Made by a program: the position numbers and the translations under genes. The notes under the pieces were generated by a model. The model made no database searches, was not told the origin of the DNA, and saw only the letters and a list, made by a program, of their open reading frames with translations. A stretch of 64,000 nt of DNA from an uncultured Lachnospiraceae bacterium (GTDB lineage Bacteria; Bacillota; Clostridia; Lachnospirales; Lachnospiraceae), in assembly GCA_947626775.1 (NCBI GenBank), contig CANQTL010000012.1, positions 1 through 64,000 on the forward strand. The letters run 5' to 3'. Positions within the stretch are counted from its first letter, which is position 1; each line of letters opens with the position of its first letter. This document shows positions 26,728 through 37,240 of this stretch, piece after piece.

Positions 26728-27489
26728 TTACGGTATCGTCCCGAGCGTCAGTATCTCGGGCTCCCCTTCCGTGATCAGCACCGTGTTCTCATAGTGCGCG
26801 GAGAGGGAATGATCCGCCGTCACAACCGTCCAGTCGTCGTCCAGCCACTCCACATCGGCGCCGCCCATATTGATCATCGGTTCGATCGCCAGCGTCATGC
26901 CGGGCCGCAGTTTCGGACCTTTTCTGTGCTGCGCGAAATTCGGGATCTGCGGGTCTTCGTGAAGCCTCGTCCCGATGCCGTGTCCTACTAACGCCCGCAC
27001 AATACCGTATCCGTAGGGCGTCACATAGTCCGCTATGGCATTGGAAATATCGTGCAGATGCATGCCGGCGCGCGCCATCTTAATGCCCTCGTAGAAACTC
27101 TGTCTCGTCACATCGATGAGTTTCTGCGCCTCGGGACTGATCTGTCCTACCGCGTGCGTCCTCGCCGCGTCGGAGTGATAGCCGTGATAGATCAGACCCA
27201 TATCCAGGCTGACGATATCCCCCTCCTGTATGATGTGGTCGTCGCTCGGGATTCCGTGCACCACCTCGTCGTTGACCGAGACGCACACGGAGGCCGGATA
27301 TCCCTGATAGTGCAGAAAATTGGGCGTACACCCGTAGCTTCTGATGATTTCCTCGCAGACTCTGTCGATCTGCTTCGTGGAAATTCCCGGGCGAATCATC
27401 TTCGCCAGCTCGTCATGCACGAGAGCGAGCAGCCGGCCCGACTCTCTCATCAGTTCAATCTCCCTCTCGGACTTGATCGTTATCGCCAT
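26728..27489 (-). CDS. map: Methionine aminopeptidase, type I
   Basis: 253 residues from the ATG at 27489 (MAITIKSEREIELMRESGR), which has GGCAGG eight bases ahead; a GTG three codons earlier is less well placed. The enzyme removes the initiator Met from new proteins. Metal ligands are visible in the SLDMGLIYHGYHSDAART (two Asp), GHGIGTRLHED (His) and LAIEPM (Glu) motifs. It lies between adk and the KOW gene. Confidence 0.97.
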   Translation of the reverse strand: MAITIKSEREIELMRESGRLLALVHDELAKMIRPGISTKQIDRVCEEIIRSYGCTPNFLHYQGYPASVCVSVNDEVVHGIPSDDHIIQEGDIVSLDMGLIYHGYHSDAARTHAVGQISPEAQKLIDVTRQSFYEGIKMARAGMHLHDISNAIADYVTPYGYGIVRALVGHGIGTRLHEDPQIPNFAQHRKGPKLRPGMTLAIEPMINMGGADVEWLDDDWTVVTADHSLSAHYENTVLITEGEPEILTLGTIP

Positions 27490-27535
27490 GTGACACACCT
27501 GCCTTACCTGTGTTATGTACGCCCGCCGCAGACGC

Positions 27536-28180
27536 CTATGCCTCGAGAATCTTCTCGATCGCCGCGAACACGTCCTTCATGTCCATCGTGCCGTCCACGG
27601 ATTTCAGAACGCCCTTCGCCTGGTAAAACTCAATGAGCGGCTGCGTCTGCTCGTGATATACCTTCAGACGGTTGCGCACCGTCTCCGGCTTATCGTCGTC
27701 GCGCAGCACCAGCTCCTGACCGCACACGTCGCAGACGCCTTCCTTCTTAGGCGGTACATGTTCTATATGATATGTCGCGCCGCAGGAGAGACATGCGCGT
27801 CTGCCGCCCATTCTCTTCACAATATTCTCATCCGGCACCTCCACGTCGATAGCGTAATCGATTTTCTCGCCGAGTCCGGCAAGCGCCTCGTCCAGCACCT
27901 CGGCCTGCGGAATCGTCCTCGGAAATCCGTCCAGTACGTAGCCGTTCCTGCAGTCTTCTTCGGCCACCCTGTCGAGCAGGATCTTCACCGTCAGCTCATC
28001 CGGCACGAGCAGTCCCTTGTCCATGTACTGCTTCGCCTCCATCCCCAGCTTCGTACCGTTCTTGATATTCGCCCGAAAGATATCGCCGGTGGAGACATGC
28101 GGGATCCCGTATCTGTCCGCGATCATCTTCGCCTGTGTTCCTTTGCCCGCGCCGGGCGCGCCCAGCATAATGATTTTCAT
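27536..28180 (-). CDS. adk: Adenylate kinase (zinc-lid type)
   Basis: 214 residues. It interconverts ATP + AMP and 2 ADP. The P-loop is GAPGAGKGTQ, and the AMP site DGFPRTIPQA is intact. The LID domain has a CxxC-16-CxxC zinc knuckle (CLSC and CDVC), as in Gram-positive enzymes. It lies directly after secY. Confidence 0.98.
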   Translation of the reverse strand: MKIIMLGAPGAGKGTQAKMIADRYGIPHVSTGDIFRANIKNGTKLGMEAKQYMDKGLLVPDELTVKILLDRVAEEDCRNGYVLDGFPRTIPQAEVLDEALAGLGEKIDYAIDVEVPDENIVKRMGGRRACLSCGATYHIEHVPPKKEGVCDVCGQELVLRDDDKPETVRNRLKVYHEQTQPLIEFYQAKGVLKSVDGTMDMKDVFAAIEKILEA

Positions 28181-28249
28181 ATCCGTATCCGCTCCTTTCC
28201 GGAAAGCGCGGGGGACGGTTTTCCTGCCGTCCCCACAATAATCTCATGA

Positions 28250-29563
28250 TCAGTCATTCAAAAAACCTTTATAGTTGCGAACCAGCATCTGGGATTCAAT
28301 CTGCTTGACTGTCTCCAGAACAACGCTCACAATAATGATCAGGCTCGTTCCGCCGAACGATACGCTGGCGCCGAACACTCCGTTAAAGAAGTATGGTATC
28401 ACGCACACGATCGTCAGGCCGACTGCGCCGATAAAGATAATATAGCTGAGCAGTCTGTTCAGATAATCGCTGGTAGGCTTGCCCGGTCTGATACCGGGGA
28501 TAAATCCGCCCTGCTTCTTCATGTTCTCCGCGACCTCTATCGGATTGAAAGTGATAGAAGTATAGAAGTAGGCGAAGAGAATCACCAGCACAACATACGC
28601 GATCAGGCCGACAGAATAGACCGGCTGACTCGGATTGCACCAGTAATTGGAGTTCAGTCCTTTCAGAATCTCACCCCATACGCCTGTCCCCGTAATATTG
28701 AAAAAAGAACAGATAATCACGGGAAGCTGCATCAGGGACGAGGCGAAGATAACCGGGATAACGCCCGACGTATTGATTTTCAGCGGAATATTTGTCGCCT
28801 GTCCGCCGACCATTCTTCTGCCCTGTACCTTCTTGGCATACTGCACGGGGATCTTGCGCACGCCGTCATTCAGAATGATGACGAGCACTACCATCAGCAC
28901 GATGATGGCGATAATGATAATCGCCGCGACAACTCCCTTGGCGATGGACTTGCCGATCACGAACTGCTCAAAAAGCTGTGCGATGTCCTGCGGTACCCGC
29001 GACAGGATATTGATCGTCAGCACGATGGAGATACCGTTGCCGACGCCGTGTTCCGTGATCCGCTCGCCGATCCACATAAGAAACGCGCTGCCCGCGGTGA
29101 GCGCCACAATGACCGTGAGGACATTGATGACGTTGTAGGTCTGCAAAAGCCCCTGCCGCCCGAATCCGATTGCCATGGCGCTGGACTCGATCAGAGCAAG
29201 CGCGACGGTCACATACCTGGTGATGGAGGCGATCTTCTTTCTGCCGTCCGCGCCGTCACGCTGCATCTCTTCCAGTTTCGGAATCGCAATCGTCATGAGC
29301 TGCATGATGATCGACGACGTGATATACGGCGTGATATTCAGCGCCAGAACGGACATGTTCAAAAAGGAGCCGCCTGTGAACGCATCAAAGAAATTAAATG
29401 CGTCTCCGGTCTGCTGCGAGAACCAATCCGCAAAGAAGGTTCTGTTGATACCCGGAACAGGAAGCTGTGATCCGAGCCGGATCACAACCAGCATCAAAAA
29501 AGTAAAGATGAGCTTCTTCCTGATCTCCTTGATCTTAAACGCATTTTTTAAGGTTGTAAACAT
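28250..29563 (-). CDS. secY: Preprotein translocase subunit SecY
   Basis: 437 residues with ten membrane segments; it is the protein-conducting channel. Conserved pieces include RLGSQLPVPGINRTFF in the first segment region, GIGNGISI-type GVGNGISIVLT, and the cytoplasmic loops with GFIPGIRPGKPTSDYLN. The ATG shares its first base region with the rplO stop (coordinates meet at 29563), so the two are coupled. Confidence 0.98.
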   Translation of the reverse strand: MFTTLKNAFKIKEIRKKLIFTFLMLVVIRLGSQLPVPGINRTFFADWFSQQTGDAFNFFDAFTGGSFLNMSVLALNITPYITSSIIMQLMTIAIPKLEEMQRDGADGRKKIASITRYVTVALALIESSAMAIGFGRQGLLQTYNVINVLTVIVALTAGSAFLMWIGERITEHGVGNGISIVLTINILSRVPQDIAQLFEQFVIGKSIAKGVVAAIIIIAIIVLMVVLVIILNDGVRKIPVQYAKKVQGRRMVGGQATNIPLKINTSGVIPVIFASSLMQLPVIICSFFNITGTGVWGEILKGLNSNYWCNPSQPVYSVGLIAYVVLVILFAYFYTSITFNPIEVAENMKKQGGFIPGIRPGKPTSDYLNRLLSYIIFIGAVGLTIVCVIPYFFNGVFGASVSFGGTSLIIIVSVVLETVKQIESQMLVRNYKGFLND

Positions 29564-30003
29564 TAGATCACCTCTGCTGTTCCACCAAGTGCCTCGATCT
29601 TCTCCTTCGCGGACGCGCTGAAAGCGCCTGCCTTCACGTCGAGTTTCTTGGTTAATTCTCCGTTTCCAAGAATCTTAACACCGTCACGAGGGTTCTTGAC
29701 AATTCCTTTTTCAATCAATGCGTCTACGTCAACCGTTGCGCCGTTGTCAAACACTTCCAGCGCGCTCAGATTGATCCCCACGATTTCCTTGGAGTTTCTG
29801 CATTTGAATCCTCTCTTGGGAAGTCGTCTGTATAACGGCATCTGGCCGCCTTCAAATCCCGGCCTGGGCGCTCCGGAACGGGCTTTCTGTCCCTTGTGGC
29901 CCTTGCCGGCTGTCTTGCCGTTGCCCGAACCGTGTCCGCGGCCTCTTCTGAAATTGTTGCTCTGTACCGAACCGGCTGCGGGTCTCAAATTTGATAATTC
30001 CAT
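29563..30003 (-). CDS. rplO: 50S ribosomal protein L15
   Basis: 146 residues. The N-terminal Gly-rich rRNA-binding arm ([24 protein letters not shown]) is typical. It overlaps secY at its stop and follows rpmD by 14 bases. Confidence 0.98.
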   Translation of the reverse strand: MELSNLRPAAGSVQSNNFRRGRGHGSGNGKTAGKGHKGQKARSGAPRPGFEGGQMPLYRRLPKRGFKCRNSKEIVGINLSALEVFDNGATVDVDALIEKGIVKNPRDGVKILGNGELTKKLDVKAGAFSASAKEKIEALGGTAEVI

Positions 30004-30017
30004 GCCAACACCTCCTT

Positions 30018-30218
30018 TTATGCTTCCTCTACTTTGATCATATGACTTACCTGTCTGATCTGTCCTCTGGTAGCCGCGTTATCGGGCAGTACCACCGTCT
30101 GATTGATCTTGCGCAGTCCCATCGCCTGAATTGTAGCGCGGTTCCTGGGGACCTGACCAATGGTAGATCTGACCAGTGTAATCTTCAACTTCTTTGTCTC
30201 TTCTTTTTTTGCTGCCAT
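30018..30218 (-). CDS. rpmD: 50S ribosomal protein L30
   Basis: 66 residues. The L30 core [26 protein letters not shown] is intact. A short basic N-terminal extension ([10 protein letters not shown]) precedes it. It lies between rpsE and rplO in the standard spc order. Confidence 0.97.
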   Translation of the reverse strand: MAAKKEETKKLKITLVRSTIGQVPRNRATIQAMGLRKINQTVVLPDNAATRGQIRQVSHMIKVEEA

Positions 30219-30261
30219 CTTTTTTTCCTCCTAAAACTTTCTGACCGATGACCTCCGGTGC

Positions 30262-30771
30262 CTAAGCGCGGATCTCCTCTACGGATTTGCCGCGGTTCTT
30301 AGCTACCTCTTCAGGAGTCTTCAGCTGGCTCAGGCCTGCGATCGTAGCAAGCACAACGTTCTGCTTGTTGTTGGAGCCCAGAGATTTCGTACGGATATTT
30401 TTGATGCCCGCAAGCTCGCATACGACACGCGCGGGACCTCCGGCGATAATACCCGTACCTTCCTTAGCCCTTTTCAGGAGCACGGAAGCGGAACCGAACT
30501 TGCCGATAAAGTCATGCGTGATACTGTTGTTGTCATCCAGCGCAACAGGGACAAGATGCTTGATCGCGTCTTCCTTTCCTTTGCGGATCGCCTCGGGGAT
30601 CTCGGTTGCCTTGCCCAGGCCTGCGCCAACATGGCCGTTGCCGTCTCCGACTACTACAAGGGCCGTGAAACGCATGTTGCGGCCACCTTTAACGACCTTG
30701 GTAACGCGCTTGATGGTTACAACTTTTTCAGTCAATTCCAACTGACTTACGTCAATGATTGTACGTCTCAT
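30262..30771 (-). CDS. rpsE: 30S ribosomal protein S5
   Basis: 169 residues from the ATG reading [18 protein letters not shown], the usual N-terminus in this group; the frame is open 35 codons further up inside rplR but is not S5-like. The double-stranded RNA-binding half ([19 protein letters not shown]) and the C-terminal half ([23 protein letters not shown]) are complete. Confidence 0.97.
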   Translation of the reverse strand: MRRTIIDVSQLELTEKVVTIKRVTKVVKGGRNMRFTALVVVGDGNGHVGAGLGKATEIPEAIRKGKEDAIKHLVPVALDDNNSITHDFIGKFGSASVLLKRAKEGTGIIAGGPARVVCELAGIKNIRTKSLGSNNKQNVVLATIAGLSQLKTPEEVAKNRGKSVEEIRA

Positions 30772-30790
30772 GTGATTTCCCTCTCCCTTC

Positions 30791-31159
30791 CTAGAATTCC
30801 AGACCGGCTTCTCTCGCCGCCTCTGCCAACGCCGCGATCTTGCCCTGGTAAATAAAACCGCCTCTGTCGAACACAACGGTCTTAATGCCTTTCTCGAGCG
30901 CTCTCTTGGCGATCACCGTCCCCAGGTATGCCGCCGCATCGACGTTGTTCGTCTTCTCCAGCTCGGACTTGACGGCCTTCTCGAGTGTAGACGCCGCGAC
31001 TAACGTATGGCCGGCTGTATCGTCAATAATTTGAGCATACATATGATTATTGCTTCTGAACACTGAAAGACGCGGTCTTTCAGCCGTACCGCTGAAACGG
31101 TTGCGAAGTCTCTTGTGTTTCTTCATGCGAACTTCCTGTCTTGATTCCTTACTAACCAT
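30791..31159 (-). CDS. rplR: 50S ribosomal protein L18
   Basis: 122 residues. The start is placed at the second Met ([20 protein letters not shown]) because AAGGAG lies nine bases ahead of it; the Met two codons earlier is too close to that site. The 5S rRNA-binding core [20 protein letters not shown] is intact. Confidence 0.96.
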   Translation of the reverse strand: MVSKESRQEVRMKKHKRLRNRFSGTAERPRLSVFRSNNHMYAQIIDDTAGHTLVAASTLEKAVKSELEKTNNVDAAAYLGTVIAKRALEKGIKTVVFDRGGFIYQGKIAALAEAAREAGLEF

Positions 31160-31179
31160 TTTCATACTCTCCTTATCTG

Positions 31180-31722
31180 TTATTTCTTACCAGTCTTGCC
31201 GACCTTGCGCCTGATCGTCTCATCAGCATACTTGATACCTTTGCCCTTGTAAGGCTCGGGTCTTCTCTTGTCTCTGATCTCAGCCGCGAACTGACCTACT
31301 TTTTCTTTATCGATACCCTTAACGATGATAATGTTCTGTCCGTCCACAACGGTCTCGATTCCCTCGGGATCCGTCATCTCTACCGGGTGGGAATAACCCA
31401 GGTTCAGCGTCAGGGTCTTGCCGGACTTGGAGGCTCTGTAGCCCACGCCGTTTACCTCCAGCTTCTTCTCATACCCCTCCGTGACGCCCACTACCATGTT
31501 ATGGATCAGCGTTCTTGTCAGACCATGGAAGGATTTCATCTTCTTCAGATCGTTGGGTCTGGATACTACAACCTGGTCGCCTTCCACCTTGATCTCCATT
31601 TCCGTTGGAAGCACTCTCTCAAGTGTTCCCTTGGGACCTTTTACAGTCACTTTATTATTTTCTGCGACATCCACAGTAACGCCTGCCGGAATCGCGATTG
31701 GCATTCTTCCTATACGTGACAT
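31180..31722 (-). CDS. rplF: 50S ribosomal protein L6
   Basis: 180 residues starting [15 protein letters not shown] with AGGAGGTACGGGC ahead. Both L6 repeats and the C-terminal [16 protein letters not shown] signature are present. It is separated from rpsH upstream by an unusually long hairpin-rich gap. Confidence 0.98.
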   Translation of the reverse strand: MSRIGRMPIAIPAGVTVDVAENNKVTVKGPKGTLERVLPTEMEIKVEGDQVVVSRPNDLKKMKSFHGLTRTLIHNMVVGVTEGYEKKLEVNGVGYRASKSGKTLTLNLGYSHPVEMTDPEGIETVVDGQNIIIVKGIDKEKVGQFAAEIRDKRRPEPYKGKGIKYADETIRRKVGKTGKK

Positions 31723-31779
31723 GCCCGTACCTCCTATTTTATTCGACATCTTTTATTGCTGCTACAATTCCGACCCCGG

Positions 31780-31964
31780 AAATCCGTCCGCTTTGCAGCT
31801 TCTGATTCTCTCGTTGTCGGTCGCTCCCCGAGAATGACCCGCAGGGGCATTCTCCAGACTCGAGAATCCGTCCGCTTCGCGGACACGCTGCTTCGCAGCT
31901 TTTGATTCTCTCGTTGTCGGTCGCATAAAATCAAATGCTCGCTTCGCTCGCGCTTGATTTTATT
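31780..31964. repeat. Hairpin array with a duplicated 34-bp block between rpsH and rplF
   Basis: A block at 31791-31824 (CTTTGCAGCTTCTGATTCTC...) recurs at 31891-31924 with two changes, and AATCCGTCCGCTT occurs at about 31781 and 31865. Between and after them are hairpins: GAGAATG...CATTCTC, GTCCGCTTCGCGGAC, GCTGCTTCGCAGC, and ATAAAATCAA...TTGATTTTAT. No coding frame of note is present. Confidence 0.75.
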
Positions 31965-31969
31965 GCTCC

Positions 31970-32371
31970 CTACCAGATGAACGCCAGCACCTCGCCGCCT
32001 ACCTGAAGTTCTCTCGCCTTCTTGTCTGTCACAACGCCCTGGTTCGTAGAGATGATCGCTACACCCAGACCGCCCAGAACCTTAGGCAGATCCTCCTTGC
32101 CTACATACACGCGAAGACCCGGCTTAGAGATTCTCTTGAGGCCGGAGATGATCTTGTCATTCTTATCCTCGCCGTATTTCAATGTGATATGGATCGTCTT
32201 GAAATTTCCGTTATCGATCAAGTCAAACTTCCTGATATAACCTTCGTCCAGAAGGATCTGCGCAATCGCCAGCTTCATCTTGGATGAGGGCACATCTACT
32301 GTATCATGTTTTGCAGTGTTTGCATTACGGATTCTTGTAAGCATATCTGCAATCGGATCGCTCATTGTCAT
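31970..32371 (-). CDS. rpsH: 30S ribosomal protein S8
   Basis: 133 residues. [23 protein letters not shown] at the start and the C-terminal [26 protein letters not shown] are typical. A central 16S rRNA binder. In many bacteria it regulates the spc operon. Confidence 0.98.
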   Translation of the reverse strand: MTMSDPIADMLTRIRNANTAKHDTVDVPSSKMKLAIAQILLDEGYIRKFDLIDNGNFKTIHITLKYGEDKNDKIISGLKRISKPGLRVYVGKEDLPKVLGGLGVAIISTNQGVVTDKKARELQVGGEVLAFIW

Positions 32372-32386
32372 GATTTTTCCTCCTTC

Positions 32387-32572
32387 TTACCAGCTTGCTT
32401 TCTTCACGCCGGGAATCTGACCTTTATATGCTAATTCACGGAAGCAAATTCTGCAAATTCCGTATTTTCTCAAATAAGCATGTGGACGTCCACAGATCTT
32501 GCAGCGGTTATATCCCCTCGAGGAGAATTTCGGTTTGCGCTGCTGTTTCACCTTCATTGCTGTCTTAGCCAT
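32387..32572 (-). CDS. rpsZ: 30S ribosomal protein S14, zinc-binding type Z
   Basis: 61 residues with the zinc ribbon CKIC...CRIC and the C-terminal [11 protein letters not shown]. This is the short zinc-dependent form usual for Firmicutes. It sits between rplE and rpsH. Confidence 0.97.
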   Translation of the reverse strand: MAKTAMKVKQQRKPKFSSRGYNRCKICGRPHAYLRKYGICRICFRELAYKGQIPGVKKASW

Positions 32573-32586
32573 GAATTTACCTCCTT

Positions 32587-33129
32587 CTATTTAGCGAATG
32601 GCATATTGAACAATCTCAACAACTCACGGGCTTCCTCGTCCGTCTTGGCGGTGGTGACAAAGATGATATCCATACCCCTCACCTTATCCACCTTGTCGTA
32701 CTCGATCTCAGGGAAGATGATCTGCTCCTTGATGCCGAGCGCATAGTTTCCTCTGCCGTCGAATGAGTTGGGGTTGACGCCTCTGAAGTCGCGCACGCGG
32801 GGCAGCGCCAGGTTCACAAGACGATCCAGAAACTCATACATCTTGTCGCCGCGAAGCGTCGTCTTGCAGCCGATCGACTGGCCTTCACGGATCTTGAAAT
32901 TCGCAATGGAATTCTTCGCCTTGGTGACAACCGCCTTCTGACCGGTGATAATCTCCATATCGTTCACAGCGGCCTCCAGAACCTTCGCGTTCTCCTTTGC
33001 CTCGCCGACGCCCATGTTGACGACGATCTTGTCAAGCTTCGGAACTTCCATAACATTTTTATATCCAAACTTTTTGACCATAGCATCTACGATCTCGTTC
33101 TTATACATCTCTTTCAGTCTACTACTCAA
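32587..33129 (-). CDS. rplE: 50S ribosomal protein L5
   Basis: 180 residues; binds 5S rRNA. Conserved [39 protein letters not shown] and [20 protein letters not shown] are intact. Confidence 0.98.
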   Translation of the reverse strand: MSSRLKEMYKNEIVDAMVKKFGYKNVMEVPKLDKIVVNMGVGEAKENAKVLEAAVNDMEIITGQKAVVTKAKNSIANFKIREGQSIGCKTTLRGDKMYEFLDRLVNLALPRVRDFRGVNPNSFDGRGNYALGIKEQIIFPEIEYDKVDKVRGMDIIFVTTAKTDEEARELLRLFNMPFAK

Positions 33130-33153
33130 CGTTTTAGACCTCCTTTCCTGGAA

Positions 33154-33465
33154 TTAATCGACAACGTCGCCTGTGGATTTTGCAAAGCGGACTTTCTTGC
33201 CGTTCTCGATCTTAAATCCGATCCTCGTCGCCTTGCCCTTGTGTACATACATTACGTTAGAAGCGTCGATAGGCGCCTCCTTCCGGACAATGCCGCCGTT
33301 CTGGTTAGCTGCGGAAGGCTTCTCATGCTTGGTGACCATGTTGATCCCCTCGACCAGAACCTTGTTGTTCTTTCTGTCCACGGAAATAACCTTGCCTTCT
33401 TTGTCTTTATCCTTGCCTGCGATCACCTTGACGGTATCGCCCTTCTTAATCTTAAATGTTGACAT
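33154..33465 (-). CDS. rplX: 50S ribosomal protein L24
   Basis: 103 residues with the N-terminal KOW motif ([22 protein letters not shown]) and [20 protein letters not shown]. It initiates assembly of the large subunit. It is 11 bases from rplN. Confidence 0.98.
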   Translation of the reverse strand: MSTFKIKKGDTVKVIAGKDKDKEGKVISVDRKNNKVLVEGINMVTKHEKPSAANQNGGIVRKEAPIDASNVMYVHKGKATRIGFKIENGKKVRFAKSTGDVVD

Positions 33466-33476
33466 ACCGGCACCTC

Positions 33477-33845
33477 CTATAATACTTCCGGAGCCAGTGA
33501 AACAATTTTCATAAACTGTTTATCACGAAGCTCTCTTGCCACCGGCCCGAAAATACGGGTCCCTCTCGGAGTCTTATCCTCCTTGATGATCACAGCAGCA
33601 TTCTCGTCAAATCTGATATAAGAACCGTCCTTGCGGCGAGCGCCCTTGACGCTGCGCACAACGACAGCCTTGACAACATCGCCTTTTTTTACAACGCCGC
33701 CTGGTGTTGCATCTTTGACCGTAGCAACGATCACATCACCGATACGCGCATATCTTCTTGTGGAACCGCCTACAACCCTGATGCACAGAAGCTCTTTCGC
33801 ACCGGTATTGTCAGCGACCTTCAATCTGCTTTCCTGTTGAATCAT
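33477..33845 (-). CDS. rplN: 50S ribosomal protein L14
   Basis: 122 residues starting [19 protein letters not shown] and ending VSLAPEVL, the full L14 length. Motif [22 protein letters not shown] is present. Confidence 0.98.
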   Translation of the reverse strand: MIQQESRLKVADNTGAKELLCIRVVGGSTRRYARIGDVIVATVKDATPGGVVKKGDVVKAVVVRSVKGARRKDGSYIRFDENAAVIIKEDKTPRGTRIFGPVARELRDKQFMKIVSLAPEVL

Positions 33846-33881
33846 GCCGATTTCTCCTTCTTTTTATATTCTGACTGTCTG

Positions 33882-33967
33882 GCAAGAATTTCCGGAGGAA
33901 ATTCTTGCGAACGAAACTTAGATTTGCTTAGGCGGCGTTTTTCGACGCCTTAGGAAATCTTTTCGTT
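33882..33967. repeat. Two strong hairpins between rpsQ and rplN
   Basis: A perfect 12-bp stem GCAAGAATTTCC / GGAAATTCTTGC with a 3-base loop (33882-33908), then a nested structure bounded by AACGAAA and TTTCGTT (33910-33967) with an inner 15-base arm pairing at 13 positions. Both lie inside the operon, yet there is no T run, so they are not classic terminators. Confidence 0.75.
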
Positions 33968-33970
33968 CTG

Positions 33971-34225
33971 TTATTTGGCTTTCTCAACGATCTCAACCAG
34001 TCTCCATCTCTTGTCCTTGGACAGCGGCCTGGTCTCCATAACCCTGACCGTATCGCCGATATTGCACTCGTTATTCTCGTCATGCGCTTTCAATTTATAG
34101 GTTTTCTTTACGATCTTGTTGTAAAGCGGATGTTTTACATGGTTCTCGATGGCTACGACGATCGTCTTGTCCATCTTATTGCTCGTCACCTTGCCGACAC
34201 GGGTCTTTCTTAAATTTCTTTCCAC
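33971..34225 (-). CDS. rpsQ: 30S ribosomal protein S17
   Basis: 84 residues of OB-fold. The signature [16 protein letters not shown] and [19 protein letters not shown] are intact. Lies between rpmC and rplN. Confidence 0.98.
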   Translation of the reverse strand: MERNLRKTRVGKVTSNKMDKTIVVAIENHVKHPLYNKIVKKTYKLKAHDENNECNIGDTVRVMETRPLSKDKRWRLVEIVEKAK

Positions 34226-34239
34226 GATTGCCTCTCCTC

Positions 34240-34449
34240 CTAATTTGCAGCCTTAGCCTTCTGCGTGATCACCGTCTGTATCCGCGCAATATTCTTTCTG
34301 ACATCCTTGATCCGCGCCGTGTTATCCAGCTGATTGGTCGCATTCTGGAATCTCAAATTGAAAAGTTCTTTCTTGGCATCAACCAAAGCCTGTGCCAACT
34401 CCGCAGACGTCTTCTTCTGCAGCTCTTCTACATACTGATTAGTTTTCAT
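34240..34449 (-). CDS. rpmC: 50S ribosomal protein L29
   Basis: 69 residues starting [18 protein letters not shown], with the typical [18 protein letters not shown] helix. The ATG lies inside the end of rplP (11-base overlap), giving coupling. Confidence 0.97.
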   Translation of the reverse strand: MKTNQYVEELQKKTSAELAQALVDAKKELFNLRFQNATNQLDNTARIKDVRKNIARIQTVITQKAKAAN

Positions 34450-34876
34450 TCGCCACACCGCCTTCCAGGTCTGCTTTGGAAACGATCTTGCACTTGCACG
34501 GCAGCTTATGTGTCGCAAGACGCAGCGCCTCCTTCGCAATTTCCTCAGACACTCCTGAGATCTCAAACATAACACGTCCCGGTTTGACAACCGCTACCCA
34601 GTATTCCAGAGTACCTTTACCGGAACCCATTCGCGTCTCCGCCGGCTTCGCCGTCACCGGTTTGTCTGGGAAGATCTTGATCCAGACTTTACCGCCACGC
34701 TTGATGTAACGCGTCATGGCGATACGGGCTGCCTCGATCTGGTTCGATTTGATCCAGCAGGGCTCCAGCGCCACGATACCGTACTCACCGTATGTGATCG
34801 TATTGCCGCGGGATGCCTTGCCGCTCATGGAACCGCGGAACTGTTTACGACGTTTTACTCTCTTAGGCATTAACAT
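34439..34876 (-). CDS. rplP: 50S ribosomal protein L16
   Basis: 145 residues. [19 protein letters not shown] at the start and [22 protein letters not shown] later are diagnostic. Its ATG abuts the rpsC stop at 34876. Confidence 0.98.
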   Translation of the reverse strand: MLMPKRVKRRKQFRGSMSGKASRGNTITYGEYGIVALEPCWIKSNQIEAARIAMTRYIKRGGKVWIKIFPDKPVTAKPAETRMGSGKGTLEYWVAVVKPGRVMFEISGVSEEIAKEALRLATHKLPCKCKIVSKADLEGGVANEN

Positions 34877-35532
34877 TATTTATCGCTCCCTTCTACATTG
34901 GATTTAGCAGGAAGTATTTCACCCTTATAGATCCATACCTTGACGCCGAGCTTGCCGTAGGTCGTGTCGGCCTCTGCGAAACCGTAGTCGATGTCGGCTC
35001 TCAGAGTCTGCAGCGGAATCGTTCCCTCGCTGTAGAACTCCGTGCGGGCGATTTCCGCGCCGCCGAGACGGCCCGCTACCGCGGTCTTGACTCCCAGCGC
35101 GCCCGCCTTCATGGTTCTTCCCATGCAGGACTTCATAGCGCGTCTGAAAGATACGCGGTTCTCAAGCTGCTGTGCGATGTTTTCCGCTACAAGCTGTGCG
35201 TCCCTGTCGGGTCTCTTGATCTCCTTGATATCCACGAAAACCTTCTTGTTCGTGAGCTTGGTGAGCTCTTTCTTGGTCTTCTCGATCTCCTCGCCGCCCT
35301 TGCCGATCACTACGCCGGGCTTGGCGGTATAGATGATGACCTTCACCCTGTCGGACGCTCTCTCGATCTCGATCTTAGCGACGCCGGCACTGTATAACTT
35401 CTTCTTCAGATATTTCCTGATGTTGTAATCTTCTACCAGAAACTCGGAAAACTCTCCATCAGCATACCATTTGGAATCCCAATCTTTGATAACACCGACT
35501 CTCAGGCCGTGTGGATTAACTTTCTGTCCCAT
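34876..35532 (-). CDS. rpsC: 30S ribosomal protein S3
   Basis: 218 residues with a KH domain ([22 protein letters not shown]) and the C-terminal S3 domain ([21 protein letters not shown]). Translation is coupled to rplP. Confidence 0.98.
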   Translation of the reverse strand: MGQKVNPHGLRVGVIKDWDSKWYADGEFSEFLVEDYNIRKYLKKKLYSAGVAKIEIERASDRVKVIIYTAKPGVVIGKGGEEIEKTKKELTKLTNKKVFVDIKEIKRPDRDAQLVAENIAQQLENRVSFRRAMKSCMGRTMKAGALGVKTAVAGRLGGAEIARTEFYSEGTIPLQTLRADIDYGFAEADTTYGKLGVKVWIYKGEILPAKSNVEGSDK

Positions 35533-35555
35533 GTTATTCTCCTTCCTGAATCATC

Positions 35556-35960
35556 CTATCTCTCGTCAAGCACAACGGTGATGTGGCTCATTCTCTTCTC
35601 GATCCTGTAAGCCCGTCCCTGTGCCCTCGGTCTGATCCTCTTCATCGTGGGGCCCTTGTTCGCATAGCACTCCGCAACGTAAAGGTGCTCCGGATTCGGG
35701 TATTTCGTGGGATCCTGCCCGTACAGGTACTCTGCATTCGCGCGCGCGGACTCCAGCAGCTTCTTGATGATGCCGGAAGCGTATCTGGGATTGTACTCCA
35801 GAATGCCCAGCGCGGTCTCCACATCCTTGCCCCGGATGGCGTCCAGCACGAAGCATGCTTTCTGTACGGACACCCTTGCGTAAGACAGTTTTGCGGAGGG
35901 TCTTGTATCTTTGTTCGCATTTCTCTCTCTCTTTATCTGGGATCTATGTCCTTTAGCCAT
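35556..35960 (-). CDS. rplV: 50S ribosomal protein L22
   Basis: 134 residues. The L22 core (ALGILEYNPRYASGIIKKLLESARANAE) and the exit-tunnel loop region (GPTMKRIRPRAQGRAYRIEKR) are intact; the short N-terminal extension is basic. Confidence 0.97.
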   Translation of the reverse strand: MAKGHRSQIKRERNANKDTRPSAKLSYARVSVQKACFVLDAIRGKDVETALGILEYNPRYASGIIKKLLESARANAEYLYGQDPTKYPNPEHLYVAECYANKGPTMKRIRPRAQGRAYRIEKRMSHITVVLDER

Positions 35961-35981
35961 AGATTACAACCTCCTTTCAAA

Positions 35982-36263
35982 TTAGCGGACCTTGGACTTT
36001 CTCTCGTCTTTGTCGTGTCCCCTGTAGGTCCTGGTCGCAACGAACTCCCCGAGCTTGTGTCCGACCATATCTTCCGTGACATATACCGGTACGTGCTTTC
36101 TTCCGTCGTGAACCGCAAAAGTATGCCCCACGAAGGAAGGGAAGATCGTAGAGCGGCGGGACCAGGTCTTGATGACCTGCTTCTGTCCCGAAGCGTTCAT
36201 CGCATCTACTTTTTTCAGTAAGCTCTCATCTGCAAAAGGTCCTTTTTTCAGTGATCTACCCAT
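35982..36263 (-). CDS. rpsS: 30S ribosomal protein S19
   Basis: 93 residues beginning [20 protein letters not shown], with [16 protein letters not shown] near the C-terminus. Between rplB and rplV, short spacings. Confidence 0.98.
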   Translation of the reverse strand: MGRSLKKGPFADESLLKKVDAMNASGQKQVIKTWSRRSTIFPSFVGHTFAVHDGRKHVPVYVTEDMVGHKLGEFVATRTYRGHDKDERKSKVR

Positions 36264-36274
36264 GTTCTCTCCTC

Positions 36275-37117
36275 CTATTTAATCGCTCTGCCGTCTCTTC
36301 TTCTTACGATCAGCTTGTTGGACGCTTTCTTCTTCTTACGCGTCTTCAAGCCGAGCGCGGGCTTACCCCAGGGTGTGCACGGTCCGGGACGACCGATCGG
36401 AGCTCTGCCCTCGCCGCCGCCGTGCGGATGGTCGTTCGGGTTCATAACGGAACCGCGGACTGTAGGACGGATACCCATGTGACGTTTGCGGCCCGCTTTG
36501 CCGATCTTCACAAGGTTGTGATCTACATTGCCGATCGTGCCGACGGTTGCGCGGCATACGATCGGAACCATTCTCATCTCGCCGGAAGGCAGTCTCAGCG
36601 TCGCGTACTTGCCCTCCTTAGCCATCAGCTGTGCGCTGCCGCCTGCCGAGCGAACCATCTGTCCGCCCTTGCCGGGATGCAGCTCGATATTGTGAACCAG
36701 AGTACCTACCGGGATCTGCGCCAGCGGCAGGCAGTTGCCCACTCTCACCTCGGCTTCCGGTCCGCTCATGACCTTCATACCGTCCGTCAGGCCTTCGGGC
36801 GCGAGGATATATGCCTTCTCGCCGTCCTCGTAGCAGATGAGCGCGATGTTTGCCGTTCTGTTCGGATCGTACTCAATACCGATGACCTTGGCTGCAATGC
36901 CGTCTTTATTTCTCTTGAAATCTACGTTTCTGTATAATCTTCTGTTCCCGCCGCCGCGATGTCTGACCGTGATTTTGCCCTGATTGTTGCGTCCGGCATT
37001 CTTTTTGAGAGAAGTGCAGAGGGCTTTCTCGGGAGTCGTCTTGGTGATCTCCGCGAAATCGGAACCGGTCATGTTACGTCTGGAAGGGGTATATGGGTTA
37101 TATGTCTTGATTCCCAT
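36275..37117 (-). CDS. rplB: 50S ribosomal protein L2
   Basis: 280 residues, complete. [18 protein letters not shown] near the middle and the C-terminal [21 protein letters not shown] (with the essential His) are intact. Confidence 0.98.
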   Translation of the reverse strand: MGIKTYNPYTPSRRNMTGSDFAEITKTTPEKALCTSLKKNAGRNNQGKITVRHRGGGNRRLYRNVDFKRNKDGIAAKVIGIEYDPNRTANIALICYEDGEKAYILAPEGLTDGMKVMSGPEAEVRVGNCLPLAQIPVGTLVHNIELHPGKGGQMVRSAGGSAQLMAKEGKYATLRLPSGEMRMVPIVCRATVGTIGNVDHNLVKIGKAGRKRHMGIRPTVRGSVMNPNDHPHGGGEGRAPIGRPGPCTPWGKPALGLKTRKKKKASNKLIVRRRDGRAIK

Positions 37118-37161
37118 GATCTTATCTCCTTTTCTCTAAAATATTGCTGTCCCGTCTTCAA

Positions 37162-37229
37162 AGAACCGTCCCCGGTTCTTTCAGGCGGAGTCCTGGATTT
37201 TCCGTCGGCGTCCTGCCGCCCGGAAAATC
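37162..37229. repeat. Two palindromes between rplW and rplB
   Basis: AGAACCG...CGGTTCT (37162-37179) and GATTTTCCG...CGGAAAATC with an inner CGGC/GCCG stem (37196-37229). Confidence 0.65.
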
Positions 37230-37240
37230 TCTCCGTTCTT

